From Paracoccaceae bacterium (GTDB lineage Bacteria > Pseudomonadota > Alphaproteobacteria > Rhodobacterales > Rhodobacteraceae): a DNA stretch of 7,405 bases. Both the position numbers and the translations under genes were made by a program. The stretch covers positions 1 to 7,405 of the forward strand of contig WFTU01000177.1 of the NCBI GenBank assembly GCA_015485375.1, given 5' to 3'. The notes beneath the pieces are model-generated. The model did not search any database and had not been told where the DNA came from. It saw only the letters and a list, made by a program, of their open reading frames with translations. Shown here piece after piece: positions 1 through 5,209 of the stretch; position 1 is the first letter of the stretch, and each line of letters opens with the position of its first letter.

Positions 1-1155
1 GCCTCGGGCGGGTTGTTTCTGGCCGTTCAGGGGCTGTTTTTCATGGAGAAGGGCGTCGAAGTCTGGCAGATCGGGCTGCTGTTCGGCATGGTCGGTGTGG
101 TCACGGCGGTGCTGGAACTGCCGTTCGGGGCGCTGGCCGATATTTACGGGCGCATCCGGATCTATCGCGTGTCGGTGGGGATGTTCCTGCTGGCGGCGCT
201 GGTGGCGATTTTCGCGCAGAGCTTCTGGCATTTGCTGGCGGCTATGGCGTTGATCGGGGTGTCGCAGGCACTTAACTCCGGTTCGATTGATGCCTGGGCG
301 GTGGAGCGGATCAAGGAAAACGGGGACGAGGAGAAACTGCAATCCTTCATGTCGGTATTTCAGGCGGCAATGGCGACAGGACTGGCGGCGGGGGCAATCG
401 GCGGCGGCTATGTACCGACACTGTTTCCGGCGCTCGAGGGGTTTCCGCCGACAACGTGGAACCTGATCCTGATCGCGGTGTTGCTACTTGGCACGCTGGT
501 GCTGACGCCGTGGCTGTTCCATGAGGGCGAGCGGCTGGCCCCGCGCGAGAACGATGACATGTATGCGCAGGTGCGTGCCGGTGTGAAGCTTGGTTTGCAA
601 AATGTCGTGCTGCGGGATTTGCTGGTTCTGGGGATGGTTCTGGGCTTTGCCATCATGCTGGTGGAGGCATACTGGCAGCCGCGTCTGACCCTGATTGCCG
701 GCGCGCCGACCTATGCGGTGCTGGGATGGACCACGGGCGGGTATTTTGCCATGGCGATTGTCGGGCCGATGCTGGTGACGATGGTGGCGGGGGCGCTGAA
801 AGCGGAACCCTCGCGCCAGTTGCTGGTGTTGCCGTTGTTTCTGGCTGGTGCGCTGTATGTGCTGGCGTTGCAAAATGCTGTGGGGCCGTTTGTGGCGGCC
901 TATATGGCGGTGATGCTGTTTGTGTCGATGTTCAACCCGCCGGCCGTGACCTTGCTGAATGAACACACGCCGGACGAGGTGCGCTCCACCATGCAGAGCA
1001 TTTTCAGCCTGACGATGCGCGGCGGCGGGGCTGTCGCGGCCTTCGGTTTTGCGGCGCTGGTCAAGCTGTGGGGGATTGTTGCGATCTGGCAGATTATTGC
1101 CGGTCTCGTCCTGCTGACAGGGGTATGGCGAATGCTGGTGCAAAGGGGGAAATAA
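1..1155 (+). CDS. MFS transporter, 5' end cut by window edge
   Basis: Inner-membrane transporter of the major facilitator superfamily; the substrate cannot be told from the sequence. The reading frame is open to the first base of the window, so the gene starts upstream and the in-frame TTG at 13 is not a convincing start. 384 residues are visible. The sequence is a series of hydrophobic segments with the MFS loop 2-3 signature (motif A) at visible residues 42-52: GALADIYGRIR, with the conserved Gly, Asp46 and Gly-Arg. It is preceded by an ELPFG turn typical of this family. A short charged cytoplasmic stretch near residues 168-190 (HEGERLAPREND) probably joins the two six-helix halves. Only the first transmembrane segment or part of it seems to be missing. 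The stop codon lies 3 bases from the tmRNA terminator stem, tail to tail. A drug or sugar exporter is possible, but that is a guess. Confidence 0.9.
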   Translation, partial: ASGGLFLAVQGLFFMEKGVEVWQIGLLFGMVGVVTAVLELPFGALADIYGRIRIYRVSVGMFLLAALVAIFAQSFWHLLAAMALIGVSQALNSGSIDAWAVERIKENGDEEKLQSFMSVFQAAMATGLAAGAIGGGYVPTLFPALEGFPPTTWNLILIAVLLLGTLVLTPWLFHEGERLAPRENDDMYAQVRAGVKLGLQNVVLRDLLVLGMVLGFAIMLVEAYWQPRLTLIAGAPTYAVLGWTTGGYFAMAIVGPMLVTMVAGALKAEPSRQLLVLPLFLAGALYVLALQNAVGPFVAAYMAVMLFVSMFNPPAVTLLNEHTPDEVRSTMQSIFSLTMRGGGAVAAFGFAALVKLWGIVAIWQIIAGLVLLTGVWRMLVQRGK

Positions 1156-1184
1156 AGTGCAGGCTTCTGTTGCCAGGTGCCTGC
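1150..1184 (-). terminator. tmRNA 3' hairpin and terminator
   Basis: On the minus strand GCAGGC (1184-1179) pairs with GCCTGC (1164-1159). Inside, CTG-GCAA-CAG (1176-1167) forms a second short stem capped by a GNRA tetraloop. The stem is followed by ACTTTATTT, a broken U tract that runs across the stop codon of the convergent transporter gene. The plus-strand side is followed by no T-run, so the hairpin should terminate only the tmRNA. It may also remain as the 3' end helix of the coding piece. Confidence 0.65.
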
Positions 1185-1479
1185 GAACCCCGCCGGCCTC
1201 TGCTAGGAGAACCGGACTTAAGTTTTCGAGTGTCTAGCTACTGCAATTAAGCAGCGATTGCCAGACGGCTCGGAGCACGATTGTCATTTGCAATTGTACT
1301 TTTCACGCCGATAACGGTGGCAGTCAGCCGGGTGAAAGCAAAACATCTTTAGACGTCCGTCGATCCTGTTTCGGCCCCGTGATCCCCAAATGAAGGATAT
1401 TGGTGGAGCCGCCGGGTACCGCCCCCGGGTCCGATCCGCTTATTACATGCGCGTTTATCACCATAGTCCCCGAGGGGAC
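1159..1479 (-). ncRNA. ssrA: tmRNA precursor (permuted, two-piece, alphaproteobacterial type)
   Basis: Rescues stalled ribosomes by acting first as alanine-tRNA mimic and then as mRNA for a degradation tag. On the minus strand the order is permuted. The acceptor piece starts near 1479 and ends with ACCA at 1404-1401. A 22-nt intervening segment (1400-1379) is expected to be cut out. The coding piece begins at 1378 with GGGGCCG. This 5' strand pairs with CGGCTCC (1411-1405) in a perfect 7-bp acceptor stem whose third pair is the G-U wobble used by alanyl-tRNA synthetase. The adjacent T-stem (1428-1424 with 1416-1412) is a perfect 5 bp, but its loop reads GGCGGTA. After the acceptor stem comes the usual AGGATCGACGG tract (about 1367-1357). 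The tag frame lies at 1291-1247. A hairpin at 1215-1193 and the terminal hairpin at 1184-1159 follow. The mature ends are inferred. Confidence 0.93.
1247..1291 (-). other. ssrA: tmRNA proteolysis-tag reading frame, ANDNRAPSRLAIAA
   Basis: Fourteen codons from the GCA resume codon (1291-1289) to TAA (1249-1247) encode ANDNRAPSRLAIAA. The ANDN start and the hydrophobic, Ala-Ala ending are the hallmarks of tmRNA tags. The first residues are recognised by the SspB adaptor in many proteobacteria and the last by ClpX or ClpA. The start ANDNRAP matches what I recall for Rhodobacteraceae tags. The SRLAIAA part makes the tag longer than the 10-12 residues I would expect, and it ends IAA rather than the common LAA. 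Confidence 0.9.
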
Positions 1480-1485
1480 GGGTTA

Positions 1486-1514
1486 TATATAGGGTGTCGG
1501 AAGGGGTTTGGAAA
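1486..1514 (-). promoter_or_regulatory. Probable ssrA promoter
   Basis: TTTCCA (1514-1509), 17-nt spacer, TATATA (1491-1486). The -35 and -10 boxes each match 4 of 6 consensus bases. Six bases after the -10, position 1479 opens a perfect hairpin (GTCCC-CTCG-GGGAC, 1479-1466), a plausible 5' end for the acceptor piece. The promoter starts 5 nt after the vWA gene stop, so ssrA need not depend on read-through from it. Confidence 0.55.
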
Positions 1515-1518
1515 GGGC

Positions 1519-2184
1519 TTACGACGAGGGTTTTATCAGCTCGCGGAACAGTTTTTCGCGGATCGAGCGGGGGTAGTCGCTGAAACCGCGCGAGGTGATG
1601 ACGAAGCCGTATTTGGTGATGACGAAGCGGCGGTAGAATTCGGTGATGCTCAGGCCCATGGTATCGATGGCGAGGCCGTTGATCTCGATGCCCTGTTCGT
1701 CGGCGCGCTGGCTGGCGGTGCGGGTGCTGATACCGGCGTTTTCCGCCCCGTCGCCGGAGACGTCGATGACGCGGCGGGTGCAGTCGGAGACTTCGTCGAA
1801 CAGGCTGGCGGAATAGGCGATGGCGTCGCCGACGGCGGTGTTGGAGCGGCGCCACGGGCGCTCCATCTGGCGCACGCGTTCCGAAAACCGGACGACCTCG
1901 TTGATCGAGAGCATGCGGCGCCACGGCAGGGTGGTTTCGACCTCTCCGGCGCCGGACCATTGCACGACCGTCAGCGCGACCTGGTTGAACACCAGCGTGT
2001 CGGCAATGGCGGGGTCGAGCAGGGCGTCGGCCAGCCCGTCAACCTGAAACCGGTATTCCGCACCGTCGATGGAACTGGACACGTCGAAGGCCAGCACCAG
2101 CGCCAGCTTGCAGGCAAAGGCGGCGGAGGGGGCCAGAAGGGTGGCCAGCAGGGTAAAAAACCGGATTTTCAGGTTGCGGAACAG
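1519..2184 (-). CDS. Exported von Willebrand A domain protein, DUF1194 type
   Basis: Predicted exported protein with a von Willebrand factor A fold; its partner is unknown. The metal-ion-dependent adhesion site is intact: DVSSS (Asp34, Ser36, Ser38), Thr116 in SNTAVGD, and Asp141/Asp145 in IDVSGDG. The family ending FYRRFVITKYGFVITSR...DYPRSIREKLFREL is also present. Translation must begin upstream of the in-frame GTG at 2097, because the 29 codons before it spell a good signal peptide: a basic RNLKIR, a hydrophobic FFTLLATLL core and an AFA|C cleavage site. No ATG, GTG or TTG exists between the in-frame TAA near 2239 and 2097, so I place the start at CTG 2184, 7 nt after an AAAAGG ribosome-binding site. 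This gives 221 residues, normal for the family. The start is inferred; the domain is secure. Confidence 0.85.
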   Translation of the reverse strand: MFRNLKIRFFTLLATLLAPSAAFACKLALVLAFDVSSSIDGAEYRFQVDGLADALLDPAIADTLVFNQVALTVVQWSGAGEVETTLPWRRMLSINEVVRFSERVRQMERPWRRSNTAVGDAIAYSASLFDEVSDCTRRVIDVSGDGAENAGISTRTASQRADEQGIEINGLAIDTMGLSITEFYRRFVITKYGFVITSRGFSDYPRSIREKLFRELIKPSS

Positions 2185-2215
2185 GGGAAAACCTTTTGTT
2201 TGAATGCGCTGTGCC

Positions 2216-2243
2216 AGTATCGCGCAAGCCGGTATTTAATCAA
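2216..2243 (-). promoter_or_regulatory. Probable promoter of the vWA gene
   Basis: TTGATT (2243-2238), 16-nt spacer, GATACT (2221-2216); each box matches 4 of 6 consensus bases. Transcription would start near 2209, leaving a leader of about 25 nt that contains the AAAAGG site and leads to the CTG at 2184. This fits the start chosen for the gene. Confidence 0.4.
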
Positions 2244-2280
2244 GGGGCGGGCGGTGGCGGCATTTAATGGCTGTTCCCCC

Positions 2281-2309
2281 TTGCATCGAACGGCGATTCA
2301 CCGTATTTC
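2281..2309 (+). promoter_or_regulatory. Possible tRNA-Trp promoter
   Basis: TTGCAT (2281-2286), 17-nt spacer, TATTTC (2304-2309), about 16 nt before the tRNA 5' end. Each box matches only 3 of 6 consensus bases, so the call rests mainly on position and spacing. Confidence 0.3.
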
Positions 2310-2325
2310 CCGTTTCGCACGGTAC

Positions 2326-2401
2326 AGGGGTTTAGCTCAGTTGGTAGAGCATCGGTCTCCAAAACCGAGGGTCGTGGGTTCGAGTCCCCCAACCCCTGCC
2401 A
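2326..2401 (+). tRNA. trnW: tRNA-Trp (anticodon CCA)
   Basis: A complete 76-nt cloverleaf with encoded 3' CCA. Acceptor stem AGGGGTT (2326-2332) pairs with AACCCCT (2391-2397), and the discriminator is G2398. The D-arm is GCTC...GAGC. The anticodon stem TCGGT/ACCGA encloses loop CTCCAAA, giving anticodon CCA at 2359-2361. The T-loop is TTCGAGT (2379-2385). The T-stem GTGGG/CCCCC has one U-C mismatch (2375 with 2389, tRNA positions 50-64). It is probably transcribed alone, since the next gene is convergent. Confidence 0.97.
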
Positions 2402-2425
2402 GTGCGATTTCAGGGCGCTATTTTT
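2401..2425 (+). terminator. tRNA-Trp terminator hairpin
   Basis: AGTGC (2401-2405) pairs with GCGCT (2415-2419), including one U-G pair, around a 9-nt loop. ATTTTT follows (2420-2425). The stem begins on the last base of the tRNA CCA and ends inside the TAG stop of the convergent peptidase gene. The stem is short, so termination may be partial. Confidence 0.5.
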
Positions 2426-4076
2426 CATAGATCCATGTGATGGTCGGGGCCATGAAGGCCTTTTCGGTAAGGGTCAGGGTGTTGCCCTCGACCGTGAAGC
2501 CGCGTTTGACGGTGTAGGACTGTTTGGCGCCGAGGAACCTGGAGCCGATGATCCGGTCCATCAGGCCGTCGGGGGCCTCGACCGTTTCGTCGATATTGAG
2601 GTTTACGTCGCGGACATAGCATTGGGACAGGATATTGCCGTCGATGCTCCATGTGCCGCGCCGCTCCATGTTGATCCGGAAATTCGCGCTGAAGCGTTCG
2701 CCGCCTTCGGATACGGTATCCATGGAGCCGCTGTCCTCGGACGAAAGGATGAAGGTGCCGTCGCTGTCGAGGGTCAGGAATTTGTCGATATCGGGGTAGT
2801 CCACGTTTTCCAGACTGTCGACCCGCTCCAGCATTTGCCCGATTTTGGCGCCCGTGCCGCCGCTGGCCAGCGTCCAACTGCCGACGAGGGCCGCTGCAGG
2901 GCCGGTGGAGAAGTCGGGAGCCCGGCAGGGGACACATTCGGCCTTCTCGAATTTCAGGGTGATGCGCTGGCCGTCGGCGCCGGTGCCGGTGGCGACGTAT
3001 TTCAGCCGGATTTCGGGGTCGCCCTCCGAGGTGACGGTCATGGGGGAAACCTGCCATTCCTCGCCCTCGCGGCGCTGGATGCCGTAGCGGCCCTTGCGGT
3101 CCTCGTCGGAGATTTTCCATTCGCCGCAGGGGAGTTCGAGTTTGATGCGGGCGATGGTGAAGCGTTCTGCTTCCAGCTCGATATCCTTGCTGCGGTCGAT
3201 CTTGATCCGTTCGGTGAATATCGGGTTCGAGGGGATGGAACGGCCTCCCGGCTGGGTGATTTTTTTGTCGATATAGTCACGCGCGAACTGCTGGAACTGG
3301 TCCTGTTCGAGGAAGGCTTCGAGCGCGTCGTCCTGCGAGCCGCCGGTGGCCATGGCGCCCATCAGGTCGAAAATCCGGCCCGATCCGTAATTCGCATCCA
3401 GCCAGAAGAAGAACACGACGTTTTCATAGGTCAGGCTGGTGAGTGCGGTTGTTTCCGAGTGGGCGTCGAAATCCTCGACAAATCCGTCGGAGTTGCTCCG
3501 GCCCTGAAACACCCTGTTTGGAAACCATTCCGCGGTGCCCTCGCTCCACCATTGGGAGTCGTCGGCTCCCATTTGTGCGCCGAAGTCCTTGAATTGCACG
3601 CAGTGGAAAAACTCGTGTGCGGCGGTGAAAACAAATTCGTCGGACCGGATCGACGGGAACATGGCAAACAGACAGGTTTTTTGCGGCGTGCCGCCGTCTC
3701 TGGCCACGATCCTGTCGGTAACGGCCAACAGGTCCTCGCCATCCAGAGGAACGTAGGGGGTGGGGGAAAGGTAGATTTCGACCGGATCGGTGCTGAAGGG
3801 GCCGATGTCGCGCAGGGTGCTGCCAGCCTCGGTAAGCGCATAGAGCAGATCGGTGATTTCCGGCTCTCCGACTTCGGGGCCGCCGTAGACTGTTACCTCC
3901 ACGTCGCCGCGACCGGTCGGAATGGTGAAGCGGGATACTTCGGTGCAGTCGGCGAGCGCCGCCCCCGGTTCGGAGCCGATATCAGCCAGATCCTCGCGCG
4001 CAGGACAGGCCTGTGCCGGCAGGGCGGCGAGGAATGTCAGGAGCAGGGCAGTCAGCAGGGCAATCGGGAGTTTCAC
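2418..4076 (-). CDS. Exported zinc metallopeptidase-like protein with C-terminal lipocalin-like region
   Basis: 552 residues, not recognised as a named gene. Residues 1-23 are a Sec signal peptide (MKLP, hydrophobic core, AQA|C). Residues 60-240 look like a gluzincin-type peptidase: TAAHEFFHCVQF carries the HExxH motif (His154, Glu155, His158). WWSEGTAEW 21 residues later offers Glu179 as third zinc ligand, the pattern of the MA-like family. The middle (about 300-380) is rich in beta-type segments. Residues 397-552 (VGSWTL, FLTLDSDGTF, RRGTWSIDGNILSQCY) resemble a lipocalin-like beta-barrel. Eight cysteines, including CVPC at 381-384, suit disulphides in the periplasm. Start: GTG, 6 nt after GGAGG (4087-4083). 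The gene is antisense between tRNA-Trp and secE and divergent from secE. Substrate unknown; the peptidase call is from motif only. Confidence 0.85.
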   Translation of the reverse strand: MKLPIALLTALLLTFLAALPAQACPAREDLADIGSEPGAALADCTEVSRFTIPTGRGDVEVTVYGGPEVGEPEITDLLYALTEAGSTLRDIGPFSTDPVEIYLSPTPYVPLDGEDLLAVTDRIVARDGGTPQKTCLFAMFPSIRSDEFVFTAAHEFFHCVQFKDFGAQMGADDSQWWSEGTAEWFPNRVFQGRSNSDGFVEDFDAHSETTALTSLTYENVVFFFWLDANYGSGRIFDLMGAMATGGSQDDALEAFLEQDQFQQFARDYIDKKITQPGGRSIPSNPIFTERIKIDRSKDIELEAERFTIARIKLELPCGEWKISDEDRKGRYGIQRREGEEWQVSPMTVTSEGDPEIRLKYVATGTGADGQRITLKFEKAECVPCRAPDFSTGPAAALVGSWTLASGGTGAKIGQMLERVDSLENVDYPDIDKFLTLDSDGTFILSSEDSGSMDTVSEGGERFSANFRINMERRGTWSIDGNILSQCYVRDVNLNIDETVEAPDGLMDRIIGSRFLGAKQSYTVKRGFTVEGNTLTLTEKAFMAPTITWIYEK

Positions 4077-4102
4077 GAAAATCCTCCGGCGTTATGGTAT
4101 CG

Positions 4103-4130
4103 AGTGTAGCACGCGCCGGTGTTTTTACAA
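4103..4130 (-). promoter_or_regulatory. Probable promoter of the metallopeptidase gene
   Basis: TTGTAA (4130-4125), 16-nt spacer, TACACT (4108-4103); each box matches 4 of 6 consensus bases. The predicted start near 4096 gives a 20-nt leader with the GGAGG site. An inverted repeat, CCGGCG (4086-4091) and CGCCGG (4114-4119), brackets the -10 box. Confidence 0.45.
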
Positions 4131-4153
4131 AATACAGGGCGTGCGCTGGCCAC

Positions 4154-4182
4154 TTGAATTCCCCTGCCGAACCCCGTATGTG
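4154..4182 (+). promoter_or_regulatory. Probable promoter of the secE-nusG-ribosomal protein cluster
   Basis: TTGAAT (4154-4159; 4 of 6 consensus bases), 17-nt spacer, TATGTG (4177-4182; 3 of 6). A start near 4189 would give a leader of about 35 nt before the secE ATG. The -10 box lies inside an inverted repeat, listed separately. Confidence 0.4.
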
Positions 4183-4198
4183 GTCTCGCAGCACATAC
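4176..4198. repeat. Inverted repeat over the secE -10 region
   Basis: GTATGTG (4176-4182) and CACATAC (4192-4198) are perfect 7-base complements separated by 9 bases. As DNA this is the shape of an operator covering the -10 box and start site. As RNA it would be a hairpin only if transcription starts further upstream than predicted. Confidence 0.5.
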
Positions 4199-4223
4199 AA
4201 GCATGAATTCAGGAGTCGTCATT

Positions 4224-4421
4224 ATGGCCAAAGCCAACCCATTGCAATTTGTCCAGCAGGTGCGGGCAGAAGTGTCCAAGGTTGTCTGGCCGAACCGTCG
4301 CGAGACGGGGCTGACCACCGCGATGGTCTTTGTTATGGTGACTCTCGCCGCGATCTTCTTCTTTATTGTGGACCAGATTATCCGTCTCGGTCTCGAGGGA
4401 ATTCTCGCTCTAGCCTCTTGA
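4224..4421 (+). CDS. secE: Preprotein translocase subunit SecE
   Basis: Small single-span subunit that clamps the SecY channel in the inner membrane. At 65 residues it is the short single-helix form usual in alphaproteobacteria rather than the three-helix enterobacterial form. The conserved cytoplasmic stretch RAEVSKVVWPNRRET (residues 14-28) is followed by the transmembrane helix at about 31-55 and a short periplasmic tail. Start: ATG 4224, 8 nt after AGGAG. An in-frame ATG at 4203 would add seven residues but overlaps that ribosome-binding site, so I set it aside. First gene of a plus-strand series that continues with nusG after 159 nt. Confidence 0.97.
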   Translation: MAKANPLQFVQQVRAEVSKVVWPNRRETGLTTAMVFVMVTLAAIFFFIVDQIIRLGLEGILALAS

Positions 4422-4433
4422 TTTCATTGGGGG

Positions 4434-4560
4434 CGCGCGGTATACGCGCGGTCTCCACTACGGCACGAGCGCGCTTCGATTCGTCTGCGCGCTCTGTTCT
4501 GTTCTGGACGGGTGGCGCAAGTCACTGAAATATTGAATAAAACCGGCGCGATGCGTCGCG
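4434..4560 (+). promoter_or_regulatory. secE-nusG intergenic hairpin cluster
   Basis: The 159-nt gap holds three short perfect hairpins. (1) CGCGCG-GTATA-CGCGCG, 4434-4450. (2) GAGCGCGC with GCGCGCTC around a 12-nt loop, 4467-4494, followed by a double TGTTC (4495-4504). (3) CGCGA-TGCG-TCGCG, 4547-4560, just before the nusG ribosome-binding site. None is followed by a real T-run, so they are not clear terminators. They could be attenuators, RNase processing sites or translation control elements of nusG. Structure is seen; function is inferred. Confidence 0.5.
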
Positions 4561-4580
4561 ATAACCAAAGGTCGAGCAAC

Positions 4581-5114
4581 ATGGCATTACGCTGGTATTC
4601 GGTAAGCGTCCTCTCGAATTTCGAGAAAAAGATCGCAGAGTCGATCCGCGAAGCCGCTGCCCAGAACGGTCTGGAAGACGAAATCGTCGAGGTTCTGGTT
4701 CCGACCGAAGAGGTTATCGAGGTCCGCAAGGGCAAAAAGGTGCAGGTCGAGAAACGCTTCATGCCGGGGTATATCCTGGTGAAGATGGAGATGACCGACC
4801 GCGCCTATCACCTGATCAACGATACCAACCGTGTGATGGGGTTCCTTGGCCCGCAGGGCAAGCCCTCGCCGCTGCGCGAGAAGGATGTGGCCCAGCTGCT
4901 GAACCAGGTCGAGGAAGGTCTGGAAAAGCCGCGCACGCTGATCTCCTTCGATATCGGCGAGACCGTGGACGTGACCGATGGTCCGTTCGAGGGTTTCTCG
5001 GGCATGGTCGAGGAAGTGGACAACGAGAACGAGCGCCTGAAGGTGACCGTTTCGATCTTTGGCCGGGCAACGCCGGTCGAACTGGAATTCATGCAGGTCA
5101 AGAAGCAGACCTGA
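4581..5114 (+). CDS. nusG: Transcription termination/antitermination factor NusG
   Basis: Cytoplasmic elongation factor that binds RNA polymerase through its N-terminal domain and links it to Rho or the ribosome through its C-terminal KOW domain. 177 residues, the usual length. The NGN domain runs from RWYSVSVLSNFEKK (residues 4-17) through RFMPGYILVKM (59-69) and NRVMGFLG (83-90). The KOW domain runs from DIGETVDVTDGPFEGFSGMVEEVD (124-147) to the end VELEFMQVKK. Start: ATG 4581, giving the standard MALRWY N-terminus. An upstream in-frame GTG at 4512 would add 23 residues with no family match and would read through a hairpin. The ribosome-binding site is weak (AAAGG, spaced 10 nt). Confidence 0.97.
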   Translation: MALRWYSVSVLSNFEKKIAESIREAAAQNGLEDEIVEVLVPTEEVIEVRKGKKVQVEKRFMPGYILVKMEMTDRAYHLINDTNRVMGFLGPQGKPSPLREKDVAQLLNQVEEGLEKPRTLISFDIGETVDVTDGPFEGFSGMVEEVDNENERLKVTVSIFGRATPVELEFMQVKKQT

Positions 5115-5123
5115 ATGTGAGCT

Positions 5124-5187
5124 GTGGGAGGCGAGCCTACGGGTAGACCGCACCACTAAACCGAATGCTGCCGGATGCTCCGGCGGC
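5124..5187 (+). promoter_or_regulatory. rplK leader, probable L1-responsive mRNA element plus hairpin
   Basis: The 95-nt nusG-rplK gap has two structured parts. GTGG (5124-5127) pairs with CCAC (5153-5156) around a 25-nt interior containing possible small stems AGG/CCT and CGG/CCG. The GTGGGAG...CCAC arrangement resembles, from memory, the site where free L1 represses L11-L1 translation. Then a 9-bp stem (5167-5175 with 5179-5187, one G-U pair, loop TGC) ends 9 nt before the strong AAAGGAGG (5197-5204). The stem is plain in the sequence; the L1 role is inferred. Confidence 0.45.
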
Positions 5188-5209
5188 GGTGAACTTAAAG
5201 GAGGCCACA

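Noticed and set aside
1159..1184. Hairpin as plus-strand terminator for the MFS gene
   Set aside because: No T-run follows on the plus strand; the T-rich tract lies on the minus-strand side, which fits ssrA.
1390..2430. 346-aa plus-strand ORF across ssrA, the vWA gene and tRNA-Trp
   Set aside because: It reads antisense to a vWA domain with an intact MIDAS and runs through a tmRNA and a tRNA. The glycine- and alanine-rich product has no recognisable domain and is a shadow of GC-rich codon bias.
2622..4109. 495-aa plus-strand ORF antisense to the metallopeptidase
   Set aside because: Mirror of a gene with signal peptide, HEFFH motif and strong ribosome-binding site. No start signal or domain is visible on this strand.
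4203..4223. Upstream ATG for secE
   Set aside because: It overlaps the AGGAG ribosome-binding site that serves ATG 4224 and would add residues unlike SecE.
4013..4528. 171-aa plus-strand ORF spanning the peptidase start, secE promoter and secE
   Set aside because: It is out of frame with secE, crosses two promoters, and has no recognisable protein features.
4512..4580. N-terminal extension of NusG from GTG 4512
   Set aside because: The added residues are not conserved in the family, no ribosome-binding site is seen there, and ATG 4581 gives the standard start.
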